Below, in pieces: positions 1 through 9,044 of a stretch of DNA of 53,032 nt; the stretch's first letter is position 1, and each line of letters begins with the position of its first letter. The DNA is from Streptococcus mitis SK564 (lineage in GTDB: Bacteria; Bacillota; Bacilli; Lactobacillales; Streptococcaceae), in NCBI RefSeq assembly GCF_000148525.1, contig NZ_AEDU01000033.1, positions 1 to 53,032 of the forward strand, written 5' to 3'. The position numbers were made by a program, and so were the translations under genes. The notes beneath the pieces were generated by a model. The model worked only from the letters and a program-made list of their open reading frames with translations, did no database searches and had not been told where the DNA came from.

Positions 1-247
1 CTTGATCCACGTTGGTATCGACACTGTAACAATGAATGGTGAAGGTTTCGAAGCAAAAGTTGCTCAAGGTGACAAGGTAAAAGCTGGCGATGTTCTTGGA
101 ACATTTGATTCAAACAAAATCGCTGCAGCTGGTCTTGATGATACAACAATGGTTATCGTTACAAACACAGCTGACTTCTCTTCAGTAGGTCCAGTCGCAA
201 CAGGTTCAGTTGCGAAGGGTGATGCTGTGATCGAAGTGAAAATCTAA
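1..247 (+). CDS. PTS sugar permease, C-terminal EIIA domain (partial)
   Basis: Only the last 81 or so codons are in the window; the gene starts upstream. The visible part is the end of a glucose-family EIIA domain: an IHVGIDTV stretch follows the usual position of the phosphorylated histidine, then a lipoyl-like barrel ([10 protein letters not shown]) and a terminal [12 protein letters not shown]. In this family EIIA passes phosphate from HPr to EIIB during sugar import. The following gene is a fructokinase, which suggests the sucrose permease ScrA (EIIBCA), but the specificity domain is not visible, so no symbol is given. A strong terminator follows at 266-297. Confidence 0.85.
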   Translation, partial: LIHVGIDTVTMNGEGFEAKVAQGDKVKAGDVLGTFDSNKIAAAGLDDTTMVIVTNTADFSSVGPVATGSVAKGDAVIEVKI

Positions 248-265
248 TCAATCCTCTCTAAAGTG

Positions 266-297
266 AAAACGAACAAATGACCTGTTTGTTCGTTTTT
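266..297 (+). terminator. Intrinsic terminator after the PTS gene
   Basis: A perfect 12-bp stem (266-277 with 285-296) closes a 7-nt loop and runs into a T tract. It separates the PTS gene from scrK, which has its own promoter. Confidence 0.9.
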
Positions 298-360
298 GCT
301 TGAATGGTAAGATTTACAGAGGAAAATCTAAAAAATAGAGAAATTTAGACTTTCGAAATA

Positions 361-369
361 TGCTATAAT
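361..369 (+). promoter_or_regulatory. Extended -10 promoter of scrK
   Basis: TGC followed by TATAAT (364-369) lies 28 bases before the start codon. No good -35 is visible, as is common for streptococcal TGn-type promoters. Confidence 0.65.
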
Positions 370-396
370 AAAGAAAATAAAAACAAGAGGTTTATC

Positions 397-1284
397 ATGA
401 CAAAATTATACGGAAGCTTGGAAGCGGGCGGTACAAAGTTTGTCTGTGCTGTCGGTGATGAAAACTTTAACGTTGTAGAAAAAACACAATTTCCAACAAC
501 CACTCCAATCGAAACAATCGATAAAACCATCGAGTTCTTCTCGAAATTCGATAACCTTGCTGGTCTTGCAGTTGGTTCATTTGGTCCGATTGATATTGAT
601 AAAAACTCAAAAACTTATGGCTTTATCACAACGACTCCAAAACCAAACTGGGCAAATGTGGATTTGCTTGGTGCCCTTCGTCGCGCCCTCAATGTGCCAA
701 TGTACTTCACTACAGACGTAAACAGCTCTGCTTATGGTGAAGTGGTTGCCCGTAACAATGCTGGTGGCCGTATCGAAAACTTGGTTTACTACACAATCGG
801 TACAGGTATCGGTGCAGGTGTCATCCAACGTGGCGAGTTTATCGGCGGTGTGGGTCACCCTGAAATGGGTCATTATTATGTTGCTAGACACCCAATGGAT
901 ATTGAAAAAGAGTTTAAGGGTGTTTGTCCTTTCCATAAGGGATGTCTGGAAGGCTATGCAGCTGGTCCAAGTTTGGAAGCTCGTACAGGTGTACGTGGGG
1001 AAAATATTGAACTCAATAACCCTGTTTGGGATGTCCAAGCCTACTATATCGCTCAAGCTGCGGTTAATGCGACAGTGACTTTCCGCCCAGACGTGATTGT
1101 CTTTGGTGGAGGGGTCATGGCTCAACAACACATGCTGGACCGTGTCCGTGAGAAATTTACATCTCTTCTCAATGGTTACCTACCAGTACCCGATGTGCGT
1201 GACTATATCGTGACTCCAGCAGTCGCAGGGAATGGTTCTGCCACACTTGGGAACTTTGTCCTTGCAAAAGAAGTTTCAAAATAA
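397..1284 (+). CDS. scrK: Fructokinase, ROK family
   Basis: This 295-residue protein has the ROK kinase layout. An N-terminal phosphate-binding loop EAGGTKFVCAVGD lies at about residues 8-20. The central TIGTGIGAGVI and GHPEMGHY motifs are followed by the Cys/His zinc site CPFHKGCLEGYAAGPSLE. A C-terminal VIVFGGGVM completes the ATPase fold. ROK fructokinases phosphorylate fructose with ATP; next to a PTS permease the likely role is to feed fructose released from sucrose-6-phosphate into glycolysis. The start is supported by an AAGAGG-type ribosome site 7 bases upstream. Length is normal for the family and the gene looks intact. Confidence 0.93.
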   Translation: MTKLYGSLEAGGTKFVCAVGDENFNVVEKTQFPTTTPIETIDKTIEFFSKFDNLAGLAVGSFGPIDIDKNSKTYGFITTTPKPNWANVDLLGALRRALNVPMYFTTDVNSSAYGEVVARNNAGGRIENLVYYTIGTGIGAGVIQRGEFIGGVGHPEMGHYYVARHPMDIEKEFKGVCPFHKGCLEGYAAGPSLEARTGVRGENIELNNPVWDVQAYYIAQAAVNATVTFRPDVIVFGGGVMAQQHMLDRVREKFTSLLNGYLPVPDVRDYIVTPAVAGNGSATLGNFVLAKEVSK

Positions 1285-1287
1285 AGC

Positions 1288-1321
1288 ACAAAATCCGCTT
1301 GGGAAACCAAACGGATTTTGT
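1288..1321 (+). terminator. Terminator after scrK
   Basis: A 10-bp stem (1288-1297 with 1312-1321) begins just after the scrK stop codon. Its core sequence reappears almost unchanged at 1566-1597. The T tract is interrupted, so termination may be only partial. Confidence 0.7.
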
Positions 1322-1341
1322 AGTTGAAAACAATGTTTTTG

Positions 1342-1477
1342 AGCCTTTCCTTAAGTGATTACGGACGGTAGCGACTTTCTTCGAAATTCCATACCTAAAC
1401 TTTGAGCCTAATGTCTCAAAGTTTCCGAACACCTGAAACCATTAGATTTCAGGTGTTTCTATCACGGCGGAAAGGCT
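1342..1477. other. Structured intergenic element (multi-stem)
   Basis: Three perfect inverted repeats nest here: an outer 9-bp stem (1342-1350 with 1469-1477) encloses a 10-bp hairpin (1397-1406 with 1415-1424) and an 11-bp hairpin (1428-1438 with 1447-1457). There is no convincing ORF. It could be a small RNA, a decayed mobile repeat such as RUP or SPRITE, or a processed 3' UTR; I do not recognise the family. Confidence 0.5.
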
Positions 1478-1565
1478 AGGTAAGTCCTCGCCTCACTATC
1501 GAAAAATAGGCATGATTTCCATACCAAAGTATATTTAGTATCAAGCTATAATCAATCTTCGCTCT

Positions 1566-1597
1566 AAAAATCCGCTTGGGAAACCAAACGGATTTTT
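1566..1597 (-). terminator. Bidirectional terminator, chiefly for the minus-strand DedA gene
   Basis: The stem 1566-1573 with 1589-1597 has T runs on both strands. It lies just downstream of the minus-strand gene's stop codon and repeats the core of the scrK terminator at 1288-1321. Confidence 0.8.
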
Positions 1598-1603
1598 TAC
1601 GTG

Positions 1604-2221
1604 TCAAAGCATTTGCCAGAAAAAGTCAATAATATAGGTCAGACCGTAGGTATAAACCACGAGGGTAAAGGGCTTGGTCAGAATGATGATGATCATATAG
1701 CGCTTGAAGCTCATCTTGGTCAGGGCAGCCAGCATACAGAGAAAGTCAGCTGGACTAATGGGCCAAATCATCATAAAGATAAAGAAACGGTCAAAACGAT
1801 TGCCCTTATCCAACCAGCCGATATACTTGTCATAGGTGCGCTTGCTGACGACGGACTGGACAAAGGCAGCCCCATAGAGGCGCACCAGATAAAAGATAAT
1901 AGCACAGCCAATCACAATCCCGATATAGTTGTAGATAGTCCCGATGATGTGCCCGTAGATAAAGACCCCAGCTACTGAGGTCAAGGCCCCAGGAATGATA
2001 GGGACGACGGTCTGTAAAATCTGTAAAAAGATAAAAAGAGGTGGCCCCCAGATACCTGCCTGCTGGATAAAAGCAGAGAGGGTTTCCTTAGACTGTAAAA
2101 TCCCAGCCTGATAAGCCCAAATGCAGAAAATCAAACTCCCAACCCCACCGACAATCGATGAGATGTTGATAACTTGCTGTAAAAGGGGAGAAACAGCTTT
2201 CATTTGTTTATCCTGTGACAT
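1604..2221 (-). CDS. DedA/TVP38-type (VTT domain) membrane protein
   Basis: This 205-residue protein has several hydrophobic segments: about residues 15-40, a G/P-rich loop segment with FLQILQTVVPIIPGALTSVAGV at 65-90, then 95-115, 145-165 and a C-terminal helix. The F-x-P-G-x-x-x-x-x-G pattern and the two re-entrant-like loops fit the VTT/SNARE-associated family, whose members have been linked to lipid scrambling and membrane homeostasis; the substrate here is unknown. GAGGAG on the minus strand 7 bases before the ATG supports the start. It is a single-gene unit between two plus-strand units, closed by the terminator at 1566-1597. Confidence 0.8.
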   Translation of the reverse strand: MSQDKQMKAVSPLLQQVINISSIVGGVGSLIFCIWAYQAGILQSKETLSAFIQQAGIWGPPLFIFLQILQTVVPIIPGALTSVAGVFIYGHIIGTIYNYIGIVIGCAIIFYLVRLYGAAFVQSVVSKRTYDKYIGWLDKGNRFDRFFIFMMIWPISPADFLCMLAALTKMSFKRYMIIIILTKPFTLVVYTYGLTYIIDFFWQML

Positions 2222-2327
2222 GTAAACTCCTCATAGATAGTATAACTCTACTATACCATATTTTGGAGGAGAAAGGGGGAATGAGTCTTTTTACAATGGA
2301 AAGAGTGATGGAATTTGAGGCTAAACA

Positions 2328-2336
2328 TGCTATAAT
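2328..2336 (+). promoter_or_regulatory. Extended -10 promoter of the hsd/defence operon
   Basis: TGC plus TATAAT lies about 32 bases upstream of hsdR. It is the only obvious promoter before the seven-gene run to 13709, whose genes are separated by 45 bases or less or overlap. Confidence 0.6.
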
Positions 2337-2368
2337 AAAGGGAGCAGACAAGTAGCAAAGGAGAGAGT

Positions 2369-5359
2369 ATGATACAGGTAAAACCAGAACTGGAGATAGA
2401 AAAACAACTGATCAACCAACTGGTGACTGGGGAAAGTCAATGGACTTACAGAGATGACCTTAAAACTGAAGAGCAATTATGGGAAAACTTCTTTGAAAAG
2501 CTAGCCCAGAACAATGTAGCTCTATTGGCAGATCATCCCTTGACAGAACAGGAAAAACGGCAGATAAAGAACCAATTGAACTTTGTTAGCTACTATGATG
2601 CAGCCAAGTGGTTGGTAGGCGAAAATGGCATTGCCAAGGTTGAGGTTCAGAGAGAAGATGCTAGTTTGGGGACTATCCGTTTATCCGTCATTTGGCGAGA
2701 CAATATCGCAGCTGGTAAGTCTAGTTATGAGGTTGTCAACCAAGTCGAGAGAGATAAGATAAATCCTCAGGATCAAGACCGCAGGCTAGATGTGACCCTC
2801 TTGATCAATGGCCTTCCAATGATTCAGATCGAGCTTAAAAGTCCCCGAGTTGCTTTTTTAGATGCCTTTCATCAAATTAAAAAATATGACCGCGAAGGCA
2901 AGTTCCGTGGCATCTACTCTAGCTTACAGATGTTTGTTGTGACCAATAAGGTAGACACACGCTATATCGCTGCAGCTAGGGAGAATAAACTCAACAAGCA
3001 ATTTCTAACCAAGTGGGTGGATAAGGACAACCAACCCATAACGAGCTTGACCAGTTTTGCCCACGAAGTTCTTTCTATCCCTCGTGCGCATCAGATGGTC
3101 ATGCAGTACTCTGTCCTTGATGATAGTAAGAAGGCTCTTATCCTCTTGCGTCCCTACCAGATCCATGCCATCGAAGCAGTGCAAGAAGCTTCTCGCCAGC
3201 AAGCATCAGGCTATGTTTGGCATACGACAGGTTCAGGGAAGACTCTGACCTCTTATAAAGTAGCGCGGAATCTCCTCCAAATCCCGTCTATCCAAAAGAC
3301 AATTTTTGTCGTTGACCGCAGAGACTTGGACCAACAGACCACTTCATCTTTTCTCTCTTATGCGACCAATGATGTCATTGATATTGATGAGACGGATAAT
3401 ACTCATGATTTGGTCAAGCGACTAGGAAGTAATGATAAGCGTGTGGTGGTAACGACCATCCAGAAAATTACTACCATGATGCGTAAGTTTGAGCAAGGTC
3501 TTTACCAACGAGATGCGGACAAAATCAAGGGTCTCCGAGTGGCCTTTGTCGTGGATGAATGCCACCGTGCCGTAACACCTCAAACACAAAAAGATATTAA
3601 GGGCTTTTTCCCACAGTCGCTTTGGTATGGTTTTACAGGCACACCTATTTTTAAGGAAAATAAACGCCAGCAAGTCGGCGATCTAGCCCAAACCACCCAG
3701 CAACAGTACGGTGACCGTCTCCATGAGTATACAGTCAAGGAAGCTATCCATGACGGAGCAGTTTTAGGCTTTAAGGTAGATTATCGCAATACCCTCATCA
3801 CGGATAAATCTGAAAATGACATACCAGATACTGTCTACGAGGATGAGGAACATATGCTGGAAGTCTTGGATGCCATTATCAATAAATCTCGTCAACAGCT
3901 AGGCTTCCAAAAAGGAGTAGGTAAGACCTATAATGCTATACTGACCGTCAAGTCAATCCCTCAAGCCCAAGCCTACTATGACCTGCTCAAACGGGTCAAG
4001 GCTGGGGAGATGAGAGTCAAGGTATTGGAGAGGGTCAAGCAGGTCCTTCCTGACTTTCCAAAGGCGACTATCACCTATTCGGTCACAGAAAATGAAGAAG
4101 ACTCAAGAGCCAATCAAGACCACATGAAGCAGGTTTTAGAAGACTATAATCGAGAGTTTGATACCCATTTTACCATGGCGGATCTTCGTGGCTTTAATAC
4201 GGATGTCAATAACCGCCTAGCTCGAAAGCAGGACAAATACCTCTATCGCAATGAACAGTTGGACTTGGTTATCGTGGTCAATCGTCTCTTAACAGGATTT
4301 GATGCCCCTTGTCTGTCAACTCTCTTTATCGACCGCAAGTCTATGCAACCGCAGGACTTGATTCAGGCTTTTAGTCGAACCAATCGAATATTTGATAGCA
4401 GTAAGACCTACGGTCATATCATCACCTTCCAAAAGCCCCTAGCCTTTAAGGAAGCCGTAGATAATGCCCTCAAGCTCTACTCAAATGGTGGTGAAAACGA
4501 GGTCCTAGCTCCGAGTTGGGAAGAGGAGAAGAGAAACTTTTTGAGGAGTTGCAGTGATTTCAAAAATCTTGCTACTGATGACTATGTGAATGGTCTAGAT
4601 TTCGAGCAAGTCTCTACGCCTGAGTTGAGGAAACTAGCTAAAACCTATCAATCCTTTGATAAATATCTAGCCTCTATCCGAGTGTATAAAGAGTATGATG
4701 AGGAAGAGCTTTACAGTCAGACAGGACTTGATGGAGAAAAGTTGGAAAGGTATCTGGGTCTTTATCGAAATGTCCTTGCTGAATTAAAAAGCCGAGTAGA
4801 GGATGATGACGATGGTGAACCACTTGATATCCACTATGAACTGGAGTCTATCCAAGTGGACGAAATTAACTATGCCTATATCTTGACCTTGATCCAAAGC
4901 CTGATTGAGCAAGGTCAGAGTCAAGAAAAGAACCTAAGCGCTCAAGATAGGGAAGCCGTGGATAACTATATTCAGAGTCTTGAGAAGATCAATCCAAATC
5001 TTGCCCAGATTATCACTGAACTGTGGAGAGAGGTACAAGAACATCCAGAAAGCTATCGTGGTCAGTCTATCGCAAATATCTTGGATCAGATGATTGAGGC
5101 TGTCATCCAACAACATATCCAAGTCTTTAGCAAGCGCTGGTATGTCGGCGAAGATGAACTCCGTTACTATGTCGAACACTACCGTAAGGGAGCTAAAAAA
5201 CAACTAGGAGAAAGCCAGTTGACTAAGAGCCAGCGCTATCAGGACTATAAGTTAGAGGTGGCGGATGCCCTCAATCCTCTCCTCTATAAAAAACAAATCA
5301 AGGAAGCCTATACCCAGCTAGTAGAGGATGTCATTGAGCCATTGAGGGTTGGGAGGTAA
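2369..5359 (+). CDS. hsdR: Type I restriction endonuclease, R subunit
   Basis: This 996-residue protein has the full-length HsdR layout. The N-terminal nuclease domain has D141 and E155-L-K157, the PD-(D/E)xK signature. The translocase motor follows: TTGSGKT at 286-292 (motif I), DECH at 396-399 (motif II), GFTGTP at 421-426 (motif III) and QAFSRTNR at 666-673 (motif VI). The C-terminal third is the helical region that docks to HsdM/HsdS. In the HsdR2M2S complex this subunit pumps DNA with ATP and cuts unmodified DNA far from the target. GGAGAG precedes the ATG. Base composition resembles the housekeeping genes, unlike the four cargo genes downstream. Confidence 0.95.
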   Translation: MIQVKPELEIEKQLINQLVTGESQWTYRDDLKTEEQLWENFFEKLAQNNVALLADHPLTEQEKRQIKNQLNFVSYYDAAKWLVGENGIAKVEVQREDASLGTIRLSVIWRDNIAAGKSSYEVVNQVERDKINPQDQDRRLDVTLLINGLPMIQIELKSPRVAFLDAFHQIKKYDREGKFRGIYSSLQMFVVTNKVDTRYIAAARENKLNKQFLTKWVDKDNQPITSLTSFAHEVLSIPRAHQMVMQYSVLDDSKKALILLRPYQIHAIEAVQEASRQQASGYVWHTTGSGKTLTSYKVARNLLQIPSIQKTIFVVDRRDLDQQTTSSFLSYATNDVIDIDETDNTHDLVKRLGSNDKRVVVTTIQKITTMMRKFEQGLYQRDADKIKGLRVAFVVDECHRAVTPQTQKDIKGFFPQSLWYGFTGTPIFKENKRQQVGDLAQTTQQQYGDRLHEYTVKEAIHDGAVLGFKVDYRNTLITDKSENDIPDTVYEDEEHMLEVLDAIINKSRQQLGFQKGVGKTYNAILTVKSIPQAQAYYDLLKRVKAGEMRVKVLERVKQVLPDFPKATITYSVTENEEDSRANQDHMKQVLEDYNREFDTHFTMADLRGFNTDVNNRLARKQDKYLYRNEQLDLVIVVNRLLTGFDAPCLSTLFIDRKSMQPQDLIQAFSRTNRIFDSSKTYGHIITFQKPLAFKEAVDNALKLYSNGGENEVLAPSWEEEKRNFLRSCSDFKNLATDDYVNGLDFEQVSTPELRKLAKTYQSFDKYLASIRVYKEYDEEELYSQTGLDGEKLERYLGLYRNVLAELKSRVEDDDDGEPLDIHYELESIQVDEINYAYILTLIQSLIEQGQSQEKNLSAQDREAVDNYIQSLEKINPNLAQIITELWREVQEHPESYRGQSIANILDQMIEAVIQQHIQVFSKRWYVGEDELRYYVEHYRKGAKKQLGESQLTKSQRYQDYKLEVADALNPLLYKKQIKEAYTQLVEDVIEPLRVGR

Positions 5360-5370
5360 GGGGATAAATT

Positions 5371-5973
5371 ATGGATAAATTGTTAGATAGTTTGCAAAAT
5401 GTGTTTGGTAATAGATTTCTGGAATATTTTATGGAACAAGACAAGAAACATAAATATTTACAATTGGATGACTATCAAAAAGTAATTCAGAAATTTATTG
5501 AGGATGAACAGTTCTTTCGAACTAACTATTATAGTGGGAACCATGTTCATTTCACTCGTTTTCTGCTTGTTAGCATTGAGAAATTTAAAAATAATGATAG
5601 AACAATCGATTTTACAGAGTTAGATCATAAAGGTAAATTGATTTGGCAATTGGAACATATTATACCTCAAAGTGATTTTGAACTGGGAGATTCTGACAAG
5701 AATAAATTAGGGAATTTAACTTTATTATATAGAGATATAAATGTAAAAATTTCAAACGAAAATTTTGAAGAAAAAAAGAAAGTCTTACATGAAGAAGATG
5801 AGTCAAAGTTTTACATTAATGAAGTTTTTAGAAGAAATAATTTTAAGAAATCTGATATTGATAAGAGATCAAGTGATTTAAAAAATGATTTAGTTGATAT
5901 TATTAATAATCATTTTGATGCTTATTGTGAAAAAGTGTTGAAAATAAAGAATATGGAGCTAAATAATGAGTAA
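5371..5973 (+). CDS. Small HNH/DUF1524-like nuclease
   Basis: This 200-residue protein has the DUF1524 form of the HNH fold: E95-H96-I-I-P99-Q, then LGNLTLL at 113-119, then an N...F..KK...L segment. In known DUF1524 proteins, for example the C-terminal part of GmrSD-type enzymes, the E-H-x-x-P histidine is catalytic. There is no DUF262 NTPase half, so this is either a free-standing nuclease or a trimmed relic. The N-terminal 80 residues are helical and not recognised. It starts 11 bases after hsdR and overlaps the SIR2 gene by 8 bases, which implies translational coupling. It is clearly more AT-rich than hsdR. Confidence 0.75.
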   Translation: MDKLLDSLQNVFGNRFLEYFMEQDKKHKYLQLDDYQKVIQKFIEDEQFFRTNYYSGNHVHFTRFLLVSIEKFKNNDRTIDFTELDHKGKLIWQLEHIIPQSDFELGDSDKNKLGNLTLLYRDINVKISNENFEEKKKVLHEEDESKFYINEVFRRNNFKKSDIDKRSSDLKNDLVDIINNHFDAYCEKVLKIKNMELNNE

Positions 5974-7303
5974 CAATAGTGTAAATGGGAGAATCTATCA
6001 TTATGAAAATAATAAGAACATTTTTAAAGGGTTAGATGAAAATCAACAAATTATTAAACTAAAAGAATTTGTCAATAAATATTTTGTATCTAAAAATCTT
6101 GTCATATTCATAGGTTCAGGATGTTCATCGGGTGCAATTCCACTTATGTCAAAAACGATGAGTGATATTTTAGAGAATAATAAAAATGTTTATGAAAAAG
6201 TTAAAGAGTTTTTAAATATTAAAGATTTGAGTTATCTTATTAGAAATTTGGAATTATGTAAAAAGTGGCTAGAGAAAAATAAAAAAGACAATGAAATTAA
6301 AATAATTAATGATATATTGGAAAAAGCAGAAGGGAATTATAATAATATAGGTTCGTTTGTAAGTGCTCTGTCCGAGGAACAACTGAATTCGATAGATAAA
6401 CACTTTTATAAAAGTTTCTCCGATATTGAAAGTTTACTCAACTGGTTACAGAGTGGTTTAAGTTTTCAACCAAGTAATGATGATTTAAAATCAGTAATTA
6501 GTATCTTGAAAAGTGAGTTTTTAAAAACTATACCAGCTCTGGATGATGATAAATATAAAGATAGTGAAACAATAAATACTTATCATAAATTTTATCAATC
6601 TGTTTTTAAATATAGAACTGAGTTGAGTAATAAAATCAACATAGTGACAACGAACTACGATTTGTTTAATGAATATTCATTAGAAAGCAACCGCATTGTT
6701 TATTCAACAGGTTTTGAAAATAGTTTATACAGAAATTTTAATGTGAATTCATTTAAGCAAAGGTTAGTAGACGATACAAATAGATATAAGGATGTATGGC
6801 AGCCCACTTCTAAAGAAGCTAATTTATTAAAAATACATGGTTCAATCAATTGGACTTCTGATGAAAGTGGGAAATTAATCCAAAAGGATCTTTTTAAACA
6901 GAGCGATGAAGAAATTATTATTTATCCAACAATGTTAAAGCATAGACAAACTGCACAAGCTCCATATTCAGAACTATTTAGAGAGTTTGCAAATGTACTT
7001 CAAGTTCCAAATACAGTCCTTATTGTTATGGGATATGGTTTTCCTGACGAGCATATTAATAACATCATTTCTCAAAATCTAAAACATCAAGATTTTACTT
7101 TGATTGTTTTTGGTGATACATCAGAAGATAATATGAAGAAATTTTTTGATGAATTTAAGACTCAAGATGGATTTCATTTAATTGGAGGGGATACGTCTTG
7201 TGATGGAGTAAAAGCCCACTACTTTAACTATATTGTTGATGAAATCATAAATTATGTTCCAAAGGATGAATCAGGACAAAAGGGAGAAGATTCTCATGAA
7301 TAG
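5966..7303 (+). CDS. SIR2-like NADase, defence effector
   Basis: This 445-residue protein has SIR2-type motifs. A nucleotide loop GSGCSSGAIP at residues 50-59 is followed by TTNYD with N230 and D232, and by IHGSINW with the candidate catalytic H291. The C-terminal VMGYGFPDEHINNII at about 353-367 is typical of the bacterial SIR2 defence branch. Such proteins cleave NAD to stop phage growth by depleting the cell. The next gene is a HerA-type ATPase, which matches the two-gene SIR2-HerA antiphage system. Genes overlap on both sides by 8 bases (5966-5973 and 7296-7303). NAD hydrolysis is inferred from the family, with key residues present. Confidence 0.88.
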   Translation: MSNNSVNGRIYHYENNKNIFKGLDENQQIIKLKEFVNKYFVSKNLVIFIGSGCSSGAIPLMSKTMSDILENNKNVYEKVKEFLNIKDLSYLIRNLELCKKWLEKNKKDNEIKIINDILEKAEGNYNNIGSFVSALSEEQLNSIDKHFYKSFSDIESLLNWLQSGLSFQPSNDDLKSVISILKSEFLKTIPALDDDKYKDSETINTYHKFYQSVFKYRTELSNKINIVTTNYDLFNEYSLESNRIVYSTGFENSLYRNFNVNSFKQRLVDDTNRYKDVWQPTSKEANLLKIHGSINWTSDESGKLIQKDLFKQSDEEIIIYPTMLKHRQTAQAPYSELFREFANVLQVPNTVLIVMGYGFPDEHINNIISQNLKHQDFTLIVFGDTSEDNMKKFFDEFKTQDGFHLIGGDTSCDGVKAHYFNYIVDEIINYVPKDESGQKGEDSHE

Positions 7304-8999
7304 TATTGGGCGAGTAGTGTCAGTTTCATATGACAGATTGGTTTTTGAAGTAAGTGACTTTGAAAAATTAATTTATAATTTTAAAGGGGAAATTTATATC
7401 GCGCAAGGAGTTATAGATTATGTCACAATAAAAAGTCAATTTGGAGATAAATTTGTTTACCAAGTTGTTAGAGTGGAAGACAAGGAAATTAAAATTGTTA
7501 ATGATGAAAAATCAAAGTTTGACTATGTAGGAAGATTTGAATGTGTTCCTGTAGGAATATTAGAAAACGACAAAATTAACTTTAATCTAAAGAAATATCC
7601 CTTTTTACAAGATAGAGTCTATTTATCAAGTGATGAGGATTTGCAGAAGGTGTTTTCTATTGAGAAAAGAGAAACATCAATTTTATTAGGAACTATCCAA
7701 GATAAATATGATGCACAAATAAATCTAAATAAATTAATTACTCATCATTCTGCTATTTTAGGTAATACTGGTTCAGGAAAATCTACCACAGTCAGAAAAA
7801 TCATTAAAGAAATATCAACTAAAGAAACTAGTAATTTATATTTAAATATTTTTGATATTCACAATGAGTACTCGCAGATAGACGGTGTAAATAATATTGA
7901 TGTATTGGAAGATTTTTCGATAAAAATAGAATCATTAGAACTACAAGATTGGTTGAATTTGATAAAACCATCAGAACTTGTGCAGTTGCCTGTAGTTCAA
8001 ACAGCATTGAAATTGGCTAATTGTCTAACAGAAAATAAATTAGATAGAGAAAAATTAAGTTGTTTTATAGCCTATAACTTATATCATAATCAACAATCTG
8101 ATGCTGTAGCTAAACGAACTAAAATTATTGGAATCCTACAGAATACAAGTATTGATACTACAATGTATGATGCTCGATTTGGTAACTTTAATGGCAGTAC
8201 TGGTGAAACAACATTCAAATCTAATTTACAGAGTAAAATGTATGGAAGTCATTCGAAAATAACTAAAGAAATTGAGAATGCTAGATATACAATAAATAGT
8301 TTTGCAGACTTGTTTGAAGCTTTAAATTTTGTATTTCTCTTAGAAGAGTGTCAGGGGAATACTCAAGCAAGAGGGTATTCAGGAACCCTTGAAACTAGAA
8401 TTAAACATATTCAATTAAGATATGGTAGCTTATTTAAAGCAAAAATAGATGAGAGCGATGAAGAGGAGAAACAATCAAAAATCACGGTATATAATGTTTC
8501 TGGCTTAGATGATGATTTATTGTTGTTTTTTACCACTTATATGTTAAAAAAAGAGTTCAAAAAGAGTTCTGAAAAAAAGATAAACGATAGGGATGTCAAT
8601 TTATTTATTTTTGAAGAAGCACACAGATATATATCAAAATTAAACGAAAATAGTCTATTTGGTGAAGTTGAAGTCTTTAAAAAGATAGCTCGTGAGGGTA
8701 GGAAATTTGGTTGTTTCTTGATGTTATCTAGCCAGCGTCCTAGTGAGTTATCGTCAACTGTTCTTTCTCAATGTAATAATTATTTAATTCATCGAATTAA
8801 AAATAATGTTGACTTAGAATATCTTTTAAAAACTATTCCTTATATAAATAAAAATCAGTTAACAAGGTTTTCTTATTTACCGACTGGAACAGCATTTATA
8901 GTAGGTGAGTTATATCCTATCCCTGTTGAAGTAGCTGTTGATGGAGAGGATGAAAAAGATATTACAGTTACTCCACAAGTGAAATTTGAAGGCAAATGA
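7296..8999 (+). CDS. HerA-like hexameric ATPase/translocase (DUF87)
   Basis: This 567-residue protein begins with a beta-rich region like the HAS barrel (GRVVSVSYDRLVFEV). Next come Walker A GNTGSGKS at 156-163, a Walker B ending in the acidic pair E440-E441 (IFEEAH), and SSQRPSEL with R481, a likely arginine finger. This is the order of HerA/FtsK-type DNA pumps. I chose ATG 7296 over 7254 because it has an AGGGAGAAG ribosome site and the same 8-base overlap as the gene before it. It probably forms a ring complex with the SIR2 partner, as in characterised SIR2-HerA systems. The gene is AT-rich like its cargo neighbours. Confidence 0.88.
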   Translation: MNSIGRVVSVSYDRLVFEVSDFEKLIYNFKGEIYIAQGVIDYVTIKSQFGDKFVYQVVRVEDKEIKIVNDEKSKFDYVGRFECVPVGILENDKINFNLKKYPFLQDRVYLSSDEDLQKVFSIEKRETSILLGTIQDKYDAQINLNKLITHHSAILGNTGSGKSTTVRKIIKEISTKETSNLYLNIFDIHNEYSQIDGVNNIDVLEDFSIKIESLELQDWLNLIKPSELVQLPVVQTALKLANCLTENKLDREKLSCFIAYNLYHNQQSDAVAKRTKIIGILQNTSIDTTMYDARFGNFNGSTGETTFKSNLQSKMYGSHSKITKEIENARYTINSFADLFEALNFVFLLEECQGNTQARGYSGTLETRIKHIQLRYGSLFKAKIDESDEEEKQSKITVYNVSGLDDDLLLFFTTYMLKKEFKKSSEKKINDRDVNLFIFEEAHRYISKLNENSLFGEVEVFKKIAREGRKFGCFLMLSSQRPSELSSTVLSQCNNYLIHRIKNNVDLEYLLKTIPYINKNQLTRFSYLPTGTAFIVGELYPIPVEVAVDGEDEKDITVTPQVKFEGK

Positions 9000-9044
9000 A
9001 ACCAGTTAAGATTAATTCATTTATAGCATTAGATGGGAGAATGA

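Noticed and set aside
1601..1978. Plus-strand reading frame opposite the DedA gene
   Set aside because: It is antisense to a clear membrane-protein gene, has no ribosome site and is rich in residues typical of a shadow frame.
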